Source: Lachnospiraceae bacterium (GTDB taxonomy: Bacteria > Bacillota > Clostridia > Lachnospirales > Lachnospiraceae). From it: a stretch of 64,000 nt of DNA. The stretch lies in NCBI GenBank assembly GCA_910574195.1, contig CAJTBF010000011.1:74563-138562 (forward strand), given 5' to 3'. Shown here in pieces: positions 25,475 to 34,201 of the stretch. Position numbers and translations under genes: made by a program. Position 1 is the first letter of the stretch. Each line of letters starts with the position of its first letter. The notes under the pieces were generated by a model. That model worked only from the letters and a program-made list of their open reading frames with translations. It was not told the origin of the DNA and made no database searches.

Positions 25475-26566
25475 TTAATATTCCAATGTCTCCATATACT
25501 TCATATACTTCACTACCATCAATGCAATCTTAAAAGTAATGGCATCCTCAAACACCCGCAAATCAAGTCCTGTACTTTTCTGCAGCTTATCCAGACGGTA
25601 CACCAGTGTGTTCCGGTGTATATAGAGCTGTCTGGACGTCTCGGATACATTCAGACTGTTTTCAAAGAACTTATTGATTGTAGCCAAAGTTTCCTCTTCA
25701 AATTCATCCGGAGATTTTCCCTCAAAAATCTCCTTGATAAACATCTTACATAACGGAAGCGGCAATTGATAGATCAGACGTCCAATCCCCAGCGTGCTGT
25801 ATGCCACAATATCTTTTTCATCAAAAAATATTTTCCCTACATCCAGCGCAAGCTTTGCTTCCTTGTAAGACTTGGATACTTCCTTGATATCGTGCACTAC
25901 CGTACCATAGGCAATATGCAGCTGCTCGTCTCCGCCGTCCGCTTTCAGAATCCCCAGCATCTCTTTCGCCATCCGCTCCAGTTCCCTGCTGCCGTCTTTT
26001 TCGGACAGTTCTTTTACTACAATAATGTTCTTCTCATCCACCGCAGTGATAAAATCCTTTGATTTTCCACCCAGAAGATTTCTGACATTATCCAACGCGG
26101 CGCTATCTTTTTCATGCGACGTTTCAATAATAAAGATAACACGTTTTACTTCTGTGTCAATATGTAATTTTTTGGCGCGGTTATAAATATCAACCAGGAG
26201 CAGGTTATCCAAAAGCAGATTCTTGATAAAATTATCTTTGTCAAATCTCTCTTTATATGCAACCAACAGATTCTGAATCTGAAACGCAGCAATCTTTCCT
26301 ACCATATATACATCTTCACTTTCACCGCCCGCGAGTAAAATATATTCCAGCTGCTGTTCATCAAATATTTTGAAAAACTGGCATCCCTGAATCACCTGGC
26401 TGTCTGCCGGAGAACCGGCAAATGACAGGATCGCATTTTCAAAATCTCTGCCCTCACTAAAGGTACTGGCCAATGTCTTCCCCTCTGTATCAAACACGCA
26501 GAAATCAATTCTGGAAATACTCTTTAACCCTTCGATCGTGTTCAGAAGTACCTGATTTGTAATCAT
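25475..26566 (-). CDS. CdaR/PucR-type regulator with C-terminal helix-turn-helix
   Basis: 363 residues. The N-terminal part (about 1-130) resembles a small sensory domain (RIDFCVFDTEGKTLAS), the centre a GGDEF-like domain of CdaR proteins (IAYGTVVHDIKEVSKSYKEAKLALDVG), and the C-terminus the PucR helix-turn-helix (TINKFFENSLNVSETSRQLYIHRNTLVYRLDKLQKSTG). Such proteins control sugar-acid use in other bacteria; here the gene sits just upstream of ftsEX, so the target may be envelope genes (inference). ATG 26566 has GGAGGAGA upstream; the frame to 26605 lacks a site. Confidence 0.85.
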   Translation of the reverse strand: MITNQVLLNTIEGLKSISRIDFCVFDTEGKTLASTFSEGRDFENAILSFAGSPADSQVIQGCQFFKIFDEQQLEYILLAGGESEDVYMVGKIAAFQIQNLLVAYKERFDKDNFIKNLLLDNLLLVDIYNRAKKLHIDTEVKRVIFIIETSHEKDSAALDNVRNLLGGKSKDFITAVDEKNIIVVKELSEKDGSRELERMAKEMLGILKADGGDEQLHIAYGTVVHDIKEVSKSYKEAKLALDVGKIFFDEKDIVAYSTLGIGRLIYQLPLPLCKMFIKEIFEGKSPDEFEEETLATINKFFENSLNVSETSRQLYIHRNTLVYRLDKLQKSTGLDLRVFEDAITFKIALMVVKYMKYMETLEY

Positions 26567-26674
26567 ACCTGTCTCCTCCGCTCTTCCTTCCCTGTGCATG
26601 TGCATTTTTCACAAATATTTTTTCTCTATCTGAAAACAACCATGCAGATACAGACTATATATTAATACAATCCG

Positions 26675-26718
26675 CCAAAAAAATAAAGAGGAAATCCATT
26701 TTTTTTATGCATTTCCTC
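26675..26718 (-). terminator. Terminator after the WecG/TagA-like gene
   Basis: GAGGAAAT (minus, 26718-26711) pairs with ATTTCCTC (26695-26688) across an A-rich loop and is followed by TTTATTTTTTT. It ends the leftward unit 42 bases past the stop at 26761. Confidence 0.75.
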
Positions 26719-26760
26719 AATTTTTCTGCAAAAAATCACTCTCTAACAGGTATACAGAGT

Positions 26761-27474
26761 TCACAAACCCTCCTTGTCCCCTTCTTCTTGTCCTTCCTTC
26801 TGCTGCCCCATCAAATGCCGGAATACCCGCTTCAAAATAAACTTCTGCAATTTTCCGGTTTTCTTTTTTCGCTCTTCCTGCAGCAAAACAGAACCACAGC
26901 CGAACCAGACACGCGCATTCAAAAGAGCGCGCGCATTCGAAATAAAATTCTCCTGCTCCGGAAACGGGAGTACCGAAATAATACAGTCCGGTTCAACTCC
27001 GTTGATCTCATTAATCACCTGTTCTTCCCGTCCGCTTCCCGGCTCCAGAACTGCCTGTCCGTTAATCAGAAGATTTCTGTCATATAAAGACAACCTCTCC
27101 CGAAGGGAGAGCAGATCTCCCTCCTGCCCTGCCAGCAGGAAAATACTCCTGCGGCTTCTTCGCAGATATTTCAAAAACATTTTCAGAAACAGTCTGTCTT
27201 CCAGTTCCTTTTCCAGACTCTCTCCCGTATAACTTCCGTCTTTTCCCACGTTCGATGCTTCCAGAATCTCCCGTTCCCCCGGCAGAATCAGGTCCATCTC
27301 CCGAAGCTGTTCTTTCCACTGCAGATTCTCCTGTCCCTGCATCAAAAGTTCCAGCGAAACGATCTCCACTGTACTGACCGTCTCATATTCCATAAATTGT
27401 ACGATTCTCTTCAGTATCTCCTTTGCAGTCAGCGTATCAATTTCCAGATCTAAGATCTCCATCCTATTTTCCAT
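26761..27474 (-). CDS. Divergent WecB/TagA/CpsF-family glycosyltransferase-like protein
   Basis: 237 residues. LDLEIDTLTAKEILKRIVQFM at the N-terminus, LILPGEREIL, SIFLLAGQEG in the middle and RVWFGCGSVLLQEERKKKTG near the end follow the order of the WecG/TagA fold, which adds ManNAc to lipid-linked GlcNAc. The usual TPD motif after the first strand is not obvious and the acceptor region is weak, so it may be a degenerate member or not catalytically equivalent. ATG 27474 is preceded by GGTGAG. It follows the spore-protein gene by 93 bases. Confidence 0.6.
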   Translation of the reverse strand: MENRMEILDLEIDTLTAKEILKRIVQFMEYETVSTVEIVSLELLMQGQENLQWKEQLREMDLILPGEREILEASNVGKDGSYTGESLEKELEDRLFLKMFLKYLRRSRRSIFLLAGQEGDLLSLRERLSLYDRNLLINGQAVLEPGSGREEQVINEINGVEPDCIISVLPFPEQENFISNARALLNARVWFGCGSVLLQEERKKKTGKLQKFILKRVFRHLMGQQKEGQEEGDKEGL

Positions 27475-27567
27475 GCCAACTCACCCGTTTCTTTACTCCC
27501 GATTCGTACAATTGTAGCAGACCTGTACCGTTTTTTCAACATGTCTCTTAATATTTTCACACTTTTA

Positions 27568-27765
27568 TCATTTTTCTGCCGTTGCTTTCTCCTTTTTTCT
27601 TCGAGTAATCATTCCGCCGATACGTCCGGTTTCTTTGGAGGAAAGAGACCGCCATCCTTCTTCCAGCACACGGTCAAGAAGTCCTAATTCCTCTGCAATT
27701 TCATATTTTAATTTTTCGTCCGGCTCCAGATTTTTCAAATCAATTGGTTTCTTTTTTTCAGACAT
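27568..27765 (-). CDS. Alpha/beta-type small acid-soluble spore protein
   Basis: 65 residues. LKYEIAEELGLLD contains the E-I-A site cut by the germination protease Gpr. The second conserved helix reads GWRSLSSKETGRIGGMITRRKKE, with the GRIGG signature of clostridial SASPs. These proteins coat spore DNA. The frame extends to 27864, but ATG 27765 has AGAGGTGG upstream and starts the conserved region. It is direct evidence that the organism belongs to a sporulating lineage. Expression from a forespore sigma factor is expected, but I did not identify such a promoter. Confidence 0.85.
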   Translation of the reverse strand: MSEKKKPIDLKNLEPDEKLKYEIAEELGLLDRVLEEGWRSLSSKETGRIGGMITRRKKEKATAEK

Positions 27766-27908
27766 CACAACCACCTCTTTCTTTTTCGTCCGCAGATACA
27801 CTGACGGATGGAAAATCCTTTTTCTTCCATGTAAAGTATTCCCAAAAAGAAGGAAGGCATTCAAAATAGAATGCCTTTTCCTGATGTCTGTATTCTGTAC
27901 TTTATTTT

Positions 27909-28094
27909 TTACATTTCCTCCGGAATAATAACCGCCGCCACAAAATAGGCGACCACGCCGGTACCGAAACTACATGCCCCCAACAGGACCATTCCAAGTC
28001 TTACCAGTGTGGGGTCTATATTAAAATATTCTCCGACTCCTGCACATACACCACAAAGTATTCTGTTATTTCTGGAACGATACAATTTTTTCAT
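27909..28094 (-). CDS. PspC domain membrane protein
   Basis: 61 residues matching a single PspC domain: KLYRSRNNRILCGVCAGVGEYFNIDPTLVRL followed by one hydrophobic helix ending VAAVIIPEEM. PspC proteins sit in the membrane and take part in envelope-stress responses. The start has AGAAAGGAAAG upstream. It lies downstream of PadR, DUF1700 and DUF4097 genes, a common grouping in Firmicutes, but is separated from them by the 32-bp hairpin repeats, which could reduce or separate its expression. Confidence 0.92.
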   Translation of the reverse strand: MKKLYRSRNNRILCGVCAGVGEYFNIDPTLVRLGMVLLGACSFGTGVVAYFVAAVIIPEEM

Positions 28095-28126
28095 GTTCTT
28101 CTTTCCTTTCTATCTTATACTTTTTA

Positions 28127-28281
28127 TATCTTATTGGACATTAGCAGTCCAATAAGCATATCTTATTGGACATTAGCAGTCCAATAAGCATATCTTATTG
28201 AACATTAGCAGTCAAATAAGCATATCTTATTGAACATTAGTAGTCCATAAATATACCTTATCGGACAGCGTAAGCTGTCCG
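28127..28281 (-). repeat. Array of 32-bp palindromic repeats
   Basis: Two identical 32-bp units (28127-28158, 28159-28190), a third with 2 changes (28191-28222), a shorter diverged fourth (28223-28252) and a related hairpin (28262-28281). The first two units each contain CTTATTGGAC-7-GTCCAATAAG, a perfect 10-bp stem. The units are contiguous without spacers. The array fills most of the gap between the DUF4097 and PspC genes, so leftward mRNA would carry four to five consecutive stem-loops. Confidence 0.85.
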
Positions 28282-28320
28282 CCCGCCCGAAGGGCATCAA
28301 ATACGGGATGCCTGGCAGAT

Positions 28321-29226
28321 TCACTCATCGAACGCCACCTCTACCTGGCCGATTCCACACTCAATTTCCATCTTCCGGCTGCTGCCATTGTCAATTTGGT
28401 GTTCATTGCCCAGACCGCTATATGAATTATCCCCTACATCTAACGTTCCGATCCCGCACTCCAACTTATAATTATAATCATACTGACTGCCTGATGCATA
28501 GTATGTCACAATGCCAACCCCGCATTCAATCTCTACTTCCCGGGCTGCGTCCCCCGTGATATCCGCTTCCCCGGCACCACATTCCAGCTTCATCTTTTCT
28601 GCGGTAAAATCACTGACATACACTTTACCCGCACCAAGCTCCACATCCAGTTCCTGTGCCAGAAGCGTATCAGCCTCCAATGTCCCCGCGCCGATCTTCA
28701 GAGAGATCTCCTGCAGTTTTTGATCCTGAGGCAGCCCGATTGTCACGGTTCCTTTTACACCGCCTGCCGCGAGATGTGTCTTTTCCCATTTATCCCGGTT
28801 CTTCAGCCCAATCTGCAATTCTTCCCCATCCTGTTGGACAAAAAAGTCATTCCGAATTTCCTCGTCTAATTCACTCTGTACCGTAATCTGATTTTCTTCT
28901 GTCTGCTGAATCCAGACTTCCAGCCAGGTTACATCCACTTCCAGCTTCTGTACATTCATAAACCGGTTTTCCTGCACACCGTCCTCTTGTGCATACGCTT
29001 CTCCGGATTCTGCCCCTTCGGCCGTCTCTTCCGTATACCCGCTGGCGCTGGCATCACCACTGTATTCTCCCGACGCATAATATCCGTGTTGCTCCGGCCA
29101 GTCCTGAAAAATCTCCCGCACACCGGCCATGGTTGCCCCCAAAAGCGCTCCGGAAATACAGAAAGCGCTCCCCAGCACGGCAAGAGCAATACATACAATC
29201 CAAAAAACTTTCCATCCCTTTTTCAC
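28321..29226 (-). CDS. DUF4097-type beta-strand repeat membrane protein
   Basis: 301 residues: one N-terminal membrane helix (about 8-32), an acidic, Gly/Ser-rich linker (about 45-88), then a repetitive beta-helix-like domain in which the pattern (L/I)ECG(A/V/I)G recurs (KLECGAGEADITG, EIECGVGIVTYY, KLECGIGTLDVG, EIECGIGQVEV), as in DUF4097 proteins. The bulk is predicted outside the membrane. Function unknown; the family is often linked to PadR and DUF1700 genes and envelope stress. It starts 3 bases after the DUF1700 gene stops. Confidence 0.88.
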   Translation of the reverse strand: MKKGWKVFWIVCIALAVLGSAFCISGALLGATMAGVREIFQDWPEQHGYYASGEYSGDASASGYTEETAEGAESGEAYAQEDGVQENRFMNVQKLEVDVTWLEVWIQQTEENQITVQSELDEEIRNDFFVQQDGEELQIGLKNRDKWEKTHLAAGGVKGTVTIGLPQDQKLQEISLKIGAGTLEADTLLAQELDVELGAGKVYVSDFTAEKMKLECGAGEADITGDAAREVEIECGVGIVTYYASGSQYDYNYKLECGIGTLDVGDNSYSGLGNEHQIDNGSSRKMEIECGIGQVEVAFDE

Positions 29227-29229
29227 TTT

Positions 29230-30135
29230 CTACACCCTTGCCTTTCTTTGAAATGGTTTCCGGCAAATCCCTACCAGGAAGCGGAACATGGCCGGACAGA
29301 TCATCGTACAAAGACGGATTGCCGCTGCCGTTGCCACCAGTCCGATCACAAATATCAGAATTCCGATCCCTATGGTCAGCAACGCCATTGCCGGAATCGC
29401 AATCAGTTTTGTAATCCCTACGCATACAATGGAGAAACCGGCAACCGCCACGGCCCCTGCAGTAATCACCAGTCCCAGAAATAATCCAAAAGCCGCGCAG
29501 ACCAATCCCAGGATTCCCAGGATACAGGCGCCGGCAATCGGCAGTACCACCGGAGCTGCTACAAGCAGAATCAAAACCACCAAAAGGATCTTCAATCCGC
29601 GGCTGGTCCACGGCGGATCTTTTTTCCCATAGGAAGGATTGTCATACGGTGAATTCCCATAGGCGGCATTCCCGTAATTCCCATACGTATTGTTCTCATA
29701 TCCATGATTTCCATAAGGATTCCCGGTCCGGGAAGCATCCCCGGCAGTCCCTTTCTGGCCGCCGTCCGCCCCGGTATAACCCGAAGCTCCCTGATACCCT
29801 GCCGTTTCCTGTCCCTGATAGGAATATCGGTTCTGTGCCTTTTTCTGTGATTCCTCTTTTTGTTTCTGCATAGCAGGACTGGCTTTCTCTTCGAAACGTT
29901 CGTCCCGATATCCATGTTCTGTAAAGGCACCATCCTCCATGCTGCCCTTCAGGCCGGCCTTGATCATGGCGGCAACCCGTTCCGGGCTCCCCAGTTCTCC
30001 GATCACTTTCGCCTCATTTTCCGGTCCTGCATCCGCAAAATAATCTGCATAATACTGCAAAGCTTCCGCTCTCTCTTCCACAGTAATCTCTGCCAACAGG
30101 CTTTCCAACCGTTCCATAAATACCTCCCGGCTCAT
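29230..30135 (-). CDS. DUF1700 membrane protein
   Basis: 301 residues. The N-terminal DUF1700 domain (MERLESLLAEITVEERAEALQYYADYFADAG, residues 7-37, and VIGELGSPERVAAMI) is followed by a low-complexity Gln/Gly/Tyr/Asn-rich stretch (about 90-168, with repeated YGN and NP elements) and then four or five membrane helices (about 178-285). The low-complexity stretch is unusual for the family, which normally passes straight to the helices. It overlaps the padR stop by ATGA, so the two are co-translated, as is usual for DUF1700 and PadR. Confidence 0.88.
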   Translation of the reverse strand: MSREVFMERLESLLAEITVEERAEALQYYADYFADAGPENEAKVIGELGSPERVAAMIKAGLKGSMEDGAFTEHGYRDERFEEKASPAMQKQKEESQKKAQNRYSYQGQETAGYQGASGYTGADGGQKGTAGDASRTGNPYGNHGYENNTYGNYGNAAYGNSPYDNPSYGKKDPPWTSRGLKILLVVLILLVAAPVVLPIAGACILGILGLVCAAFGLFLGLVITAGAVAVAGFSIVCVGITKLIAIPAMALLTIGIGILIFVIGLVATAAAIRLCTMICPAMFRFLVGICRKPFQRKARV

Positions 30136-30455
30136 GCAGTCACACCCCCCTCAAATATTTCTGAAATCTTCTTCGAATAGTTTTTCCACTCCATATGGTA
30201 TAAATTCAACTGTGCCATACCTTTCTCTGTCACTTTATAATACCGCCGGTTCCTTCCGTCAAACTGTCTGTCATACACTTCCAGGCATTCATCCTTTTGC
30301 AGACGCCGCAGTACCGGATACAATGTAGATTCTGACACATCAATTGCCTTGCGTACATCCTGTGTAATCCGGTATCCGTAAGTCCCTTCCGCCTCCTGCG
30401 ACACAACCGCAAGCACAACCGCATCCAGCAATGCTGCGCCGGTGTTAAAGATCAT
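30132..30455 (-). CDS. PadR family transcriptional regulator
   Basis: 107 residues of the short PadR-s2 class: GAALLDAVVLAVVSQEAEGTYGYRITQDVRK, then SESTLYPVLRRLQKDECLEVYD (recognition helix and wing) and GRNRRYYKVTEKG. It probably represses its own operon, since an ACAATATTGT palindrome sits inside the promoter spacer at 30523-30532. GAGGTGAT precedes ATG 30455. First gene of the padR-DUF1700-DUF4097 unit. Confidence 0.93.
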   Translation of the reverse strand: MIFNTGAALLDAVVLAVVSQEAEGTYGYRITQDVRKAIDVSESTLYPVLRRLQKDECLEVYDRQFDGRNRRYYKVTEKGMAQLNLYHMEWKNYSKKISEIFEGGVTA

Positions 30456-30510
30456 CTTATCACCTCATTTTATAATATTGTAAATTCATCAATACTGTTT
30501 CTTTTTCTAT

Positions 30511-30539
30511 ATTATATTTTATACAATATTGTTTGTCAA
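30511..30539 (-). promoter_or_regulatory. Consensus promoter of the padR operon with embedded palindrome
   Basis: Minus strand TTGACA (30539-30534), exactly 17 bases, TATAAT (30516-30511): a perfect sigma-A match. The spacer holds the palindrome ACAATATTGT (30523-30532), and a half-match CAATATT recurs near 30474-30481. Likely PadR autoregulation site. Confidence 0.8.
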
Positions 30540-30547
30540 TATATTTT

Positions 30548-33500
30548 TTATATTTTTATCTCTTCCTGTAATGTAAAGGAATAGATGATCTTTTCTTTTA
30601 CTTTTTTTTCAAGAAGCTGCTCCAGAGCCCTCGCATAATAATCCAGCTGCGTATGATATTTTTCCTTTAACTCCAAAGCATTCTGTATCCGGTCCGTTTT
30701 ATAATCCAGCACCACCAGTTCCCCTTCCTCTTCAAAGTAAACATCAATGATTCCCTGTACCAGAATCACTTCCTCTTCCGTATATTCGGGATCAATCTCC
30801 CGGACATCCACCCCCAGCACAAAGGGTTGTTCTTTATACAGCGCCTTTGCCTTTGCCGCCAGACGGGTTCTTTTCCCCAACTCACTATGCAAAAACGGCA
30901 GGATTTCTTTCACCTGAATACAATCCTTCATTTCCTGGGATAATTTTTCTTCTTTACACAAATCCTCCAGCACCTGCTGTAAAGCTTCCGCCTCATACTC
31001 TTTTGAAAAATCCAGAAGTTCCAAAAATTTGTGGTACGCACTTCCCCTGGAGGCTCCCAAAAGCTCTTCTGTCTCTTTTAGAAATTGCGGGAGCAAGGGG
31101 ATGACTTCCGGTTCCTCCCACATATCTTCTTCCATATCCCCCGCAAAATGTGCTCGTTTTTTTAACTCCGATACCGTAAATTTACGTTTTTGCTTTCCCG
31201 CTTTTTCATATGGATAACAAAACCGAAGCTGTTCCTCCAAATGTTCTCTTAATTTCTCATCATATATCCGCCGTACATCCCAATGTTCCAGTACCTCTCT
31301 GGCCAGTAGATTCCCCTGTTCTTCCGCCAGATCCGATACTGTCAGATCCAGCCGGCTTATCACAGAGATTTCAAAAGGAGCTTCCCTGCCGCAGATTGCC
31401 GGCAATATCCAGTCTAATACATTTTTGGCGCCGGCTAACAGCGAATACGGAAGCGGTTCTTCTTTCTGCCGCTTCTTTCCCTGCTCTGCAGCCCTTTCCA
31501 AAACTTCCTCTGCATCTGGAAGCTGCCCGGTGAGAATCAATTTTTCCCTGGCTCTTGTCATCGCCACATAGAGGACACGCAATTCTTCTCCCAGGTTATC
31601 TGTCCTTACTTCCTGCCGAATCATTTTTTTCAAAAAAGTAGGAACTCTGGTCCTTCGCTGCAAATCAACCGCATCTATTCCGATTCCCCATTCCGGATGA
31701 ATGACAATGCTCCCGGTTGTATCCTGTGTATTAAAAGATTTTCCCATACCGGCCACAAATACAATAGGAAATTCCAGGCCCTTACTTTTATGGATACTCA
31801 AAATCCGTACCGTATCCGCCTGTTCGTCTGCAATATTCGCCTCCCCATAATCCACGTCATACTTCTTTAACTGCTCCATGTATCTCACAAAATGAAACAG
31901 TCCTTTATAACTGGTTCCTTCAAATACCGCCGCTTTTTCTACAAGCATCTCCAGGTTTGCCGTTCTTTGTTCTCCCCCCGGCATGGCCGCCATATATACT
32001 CCAAATCCGGTCTCTTCCAAAATCTTTTCCATCAATTCATGGATGGAAGTATAAGGCACCATCTCCCGAAAATGATTCAATGCCTGATAAAAATCATGCA
32101 ATCGCTCCCGTAACTTCTGATCTTTGGAGTCTCTTTCCGGATCCTTCTCCTGTATCTGTCCATCATGCACATATTCCTCTGCCGCCTCATAAAAGGACTT
32201 TCCCGGGTATGCGGCCCGGATTTCCGCCATCTGCTGCGCGCAAAGCCCCACAAACGGGGAAGTCAGAACTGCCGCCAAAGGCAGATCCTGCCGTTGATTA
32301 TCCAAAATCCGCAGAAAGTCCAGAAACACACTGACCTCATATGTCTCAAAATACCCTTCTCTGCTGGAAGCATACGACGGAATACCTTCTGCTCCCAAGA
32401 CCGCAGAAAATACATCCGCCCAGCCACGGACACTGCGCGTCAGAATCACAATATCCCGATACTGAACCGGACGATAACGACCTGTGTCTTTATCCTGTAC
32501 CTGTTCCGTTTTAAGCAATTCCTGAATGCGTTTTGCAATCATCCGCGCTTCCCCTTGTCTTGTCGTTTCCTCCAAAGCCACGGAATCTGTCATTTCCTCT
32601 GTGTGTTTCCAGTCTTTCGTATCCAGGAGCAATAGCTCTGTTTGATTCGTGTTGTTCCCCTGCTCCCCAGGCTTTTCTTTAAACTTTGCACCGGGATAAA
32701 GGGCAGCCTGGTCATCATACGGAATTCCTCCCAGCTCTTTTCGCATAATTCTGCGAAATACATCGTTCACACTGTCCAGTACTTCTTTTCGGCTGCGAAA
32801 ATTCCGGTGCAGATCAATCCGCTGCCGGTCCGGCTTTGGTGCTCCTTTGACATCTTCCACAGAGTACGTCTCGTATTTTTCCAGAAACAACTCCGGTCTG
32901 GAAAGCCGGAACCGGTAAATACTCTGCTTCACATCTCCCACCATGAAAATATTATTTTTTCCCTGGCTCACTGTGGATACACTGGTCAGAATGGCCTCCT
33001 GAATCAGATTGCTGTCCTGGTACTCGTCAATCATCACTTCCGCATACTGCTCCTGATACTCTCTTGCCGACAAAGACGGCACCAGAGAATCGCCCTCCTC
33101 CTCTGTCAGAATCCGGAGAGCAAACTGCTCCATATCCTGAAAATCAATCAGATTCTTTCTTCGCTTTTTTTCCGCAAAAGCATCGGCAAACTGCTTCACG
33201 AGTCCGGTAAATGTCCGCATGGTTTTATAAGACTCTTTCATATCATAAAGTTGCGCTTCCGGATCCTCGTAAAAATAGGACTCTTTCAAATTTTTTACCA
33301 TTTTTTTGACCTGTTCCCGGATCCTCTTTACCTGTTCCCGTTTTTCTTCCGAAACACAAGCGTCCTTTTTACCGGAAAGCCGTTTCCACTTGATTTCGGA
33401 AACGATATCATACATCCGGACGAAATTCCCGGCAGCCGTCAGTTCGTCCTGAATCTTCTGATCTGCTTCCAACATCTCCGCATACATATAAGGGCCGTCC

Positions 33501-34201
33501 GCTTCCATACAGATCTGCATTCCCTCTTCCAGCAATTCCTGCATGTCCCCCAGATAGTTCCGGATCTGTTCCATCGCACGTTCCTGTACGCCCTCCCCGT
33601 CCCGATAGGCCTCCGTGCACTGTGCAAGCCATTTCTCCGGCTGCGGATAACTCCGGGAGTATTCATAGACCTGTAAAACCAGTTCACCCAATTTTCGGTC
33701 GTTGCGCCCGTCGCCCAGTTTCTCCACCAGTTCTAAAAACTCCTCCCCCTGATTTACATAGCATGCTTCCAATAATTCATCCAGAACATCCTGCTTTAGC
33801 AGTCTTAACTCCCCTTCATCTGCAGTACGAAAGCCTGGATCAATATCCAGAACATGAAAATGTTCCCGGATTACGGAAAGGCAAAAACTATGTATGGTTG
33901 TAATCTGCGCACTGTGAATCAAGGTTGCCTGCCTTTGCAGATGTTCATTCTCCGGATCCTCTGCCGCCTTCTTTTCAATGGCGTTTCGAATCCGCTCCTT
34001 CATCTCTGCCGCCGCCGCATCCGTATAAGTTACAATCAACAATTGATCCACATCCAGTGGTTTTTTCTCATCTGTCAGCATCTGTATAATCCGCTCCACC
34101 AACACGGCTGTCTTCCCGGAACCCGCCGCGGCGGATACCAGAATATTCCGGTCCCGCAGCCGGATGACCTTTTTTTGTTCCTCACTCCATTGCACACTCA
34201 T
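30548..34201 (-). CDS. addA: ATP-dependent helicase/nuclease subunit A
   Basis: 1217 residues, right for AddA. UvrD-type helicase motifs in order: SAAAGSGKTAVLVERI (Walker A, near residue 25), LIVTYTDAAAAEMKERI, MIDEYQDSN (Walker B), DLHRNFRSR, ILSIHKSKGLEFPIVFVAG and RVLYVAMTRAREKLIL. The C-terminal RecB-type nuclease has GIIDVYFEEEGELVVLDYKTD with the metal-binding Asp and the Lys. With AddB it processes double-strand breaks for recombination. ATG 34201 has AAGGGGAAG upstream and overlaps the addB stop by 4 bases; a GTG at 34222 is a weaker start. Confidence 0.97.
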   Translation of the reverse strand: MSVQWSEEQKKVIRLRDRNILVSAAAGSGKTAVLVERIIQMLTDEKKPLDVDQLLIVTYTDAAAAEMKERIRNAIEKKAAEDPENEHLQRQATLIHSAQITTIHSFCLSVIREHFHVLDIDPGFRTADEGELRLLKQDVLDELLEACYVNQGEEFLELVEKLGDGRNDRKLGELVLQVYEYSRSYPQPEKWLAQCTEAYRDGEGVQERAMEQIRNYLGDMQELLEEGMQICMEADGPYMYAEMLEADQKIQDELTAAGNFVRMYDIVSEIKWKRLSGKKDACVSEEKREQVKRIREQVKKMVKNLKESYFYEDPEAQLYDMKESYKTMRTFTGLVKQFADAFAEKKRRKNLIDFQDMEQFALRILTEEEGDSLVPSLSAREYQEQYAEVMIDEYQDSNLIQEAILTSVSTVSQGKNNIFMVGDVKQSIYRFRLSRPELFLEKYETYSVEDVKGAPKPDRQRIDLHRNFRSRKEVLDSVNDVFRRIMRKELGGIPYDDQAALYPGAKFKEKPGEQGNNTNQTELLLLDTKDWKHTEEMTDSVALEETTRQGEARMIAKRIQELLKTEQVQDKDTGRYRPVQYRDIVILTRSVRGWADVFSAVLGAEGIPSYASSREGYFETYEVSVFLDFLRILDNQRQDLPLAAVLTSPFVGLCAQQMAEIRAAYPGKSFYEAAEEYVHDGQIQEKDPERDSKDQKLRERLHDFYQALNHFREMVPYTSIHELMEKILEETGFGVYMAAMPGGEQRTANLEMLVEKAAVFEGTSYKGLFHFVRYMEQLKKYDVDYGEANIADEQADTVRILSIHKSKGLEFPIVFVAGMGKSFNTQDTTGSIVIHPEWGIGIDAVDLQRRTRVPTFLKKMIRQEVRTDNLGEELRVLYVAMTRAREKLILTGQLPDAEEVLERAAEQGKKRQKEEPLPYSLLAGAKNVLDWILPAICGREAPFEISVISRLDLTVSDLAEEQGNLLAREVLEHWDVRRIYDEKLREHLEEQLRFCYPYEKAGKQKRKFTVSELKKRAHFAGDMEEDMWEEPEVIPLLPQFLKETEELLGASRGSAYHKFLELLDFSKEYEAEALQQVLEDLCKEEKLSQEMKDCIQVKEILPFLHSELGKRTRLAAKAKALYKEQPFVLGVDVREIDPEYTEEEVILVQGIIDVYFEEEGELVVLDYKTDRIQNALELKEKYHTQLDYYARALEQLLEKKVKEKIIYSFTLQEEIKI

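Noticed and set aside
28127..28281. CRISPR-like direct repeats
   Set aside because: Units are contiguous with no spacers, each unit is a palindrome and no cas genes are near.
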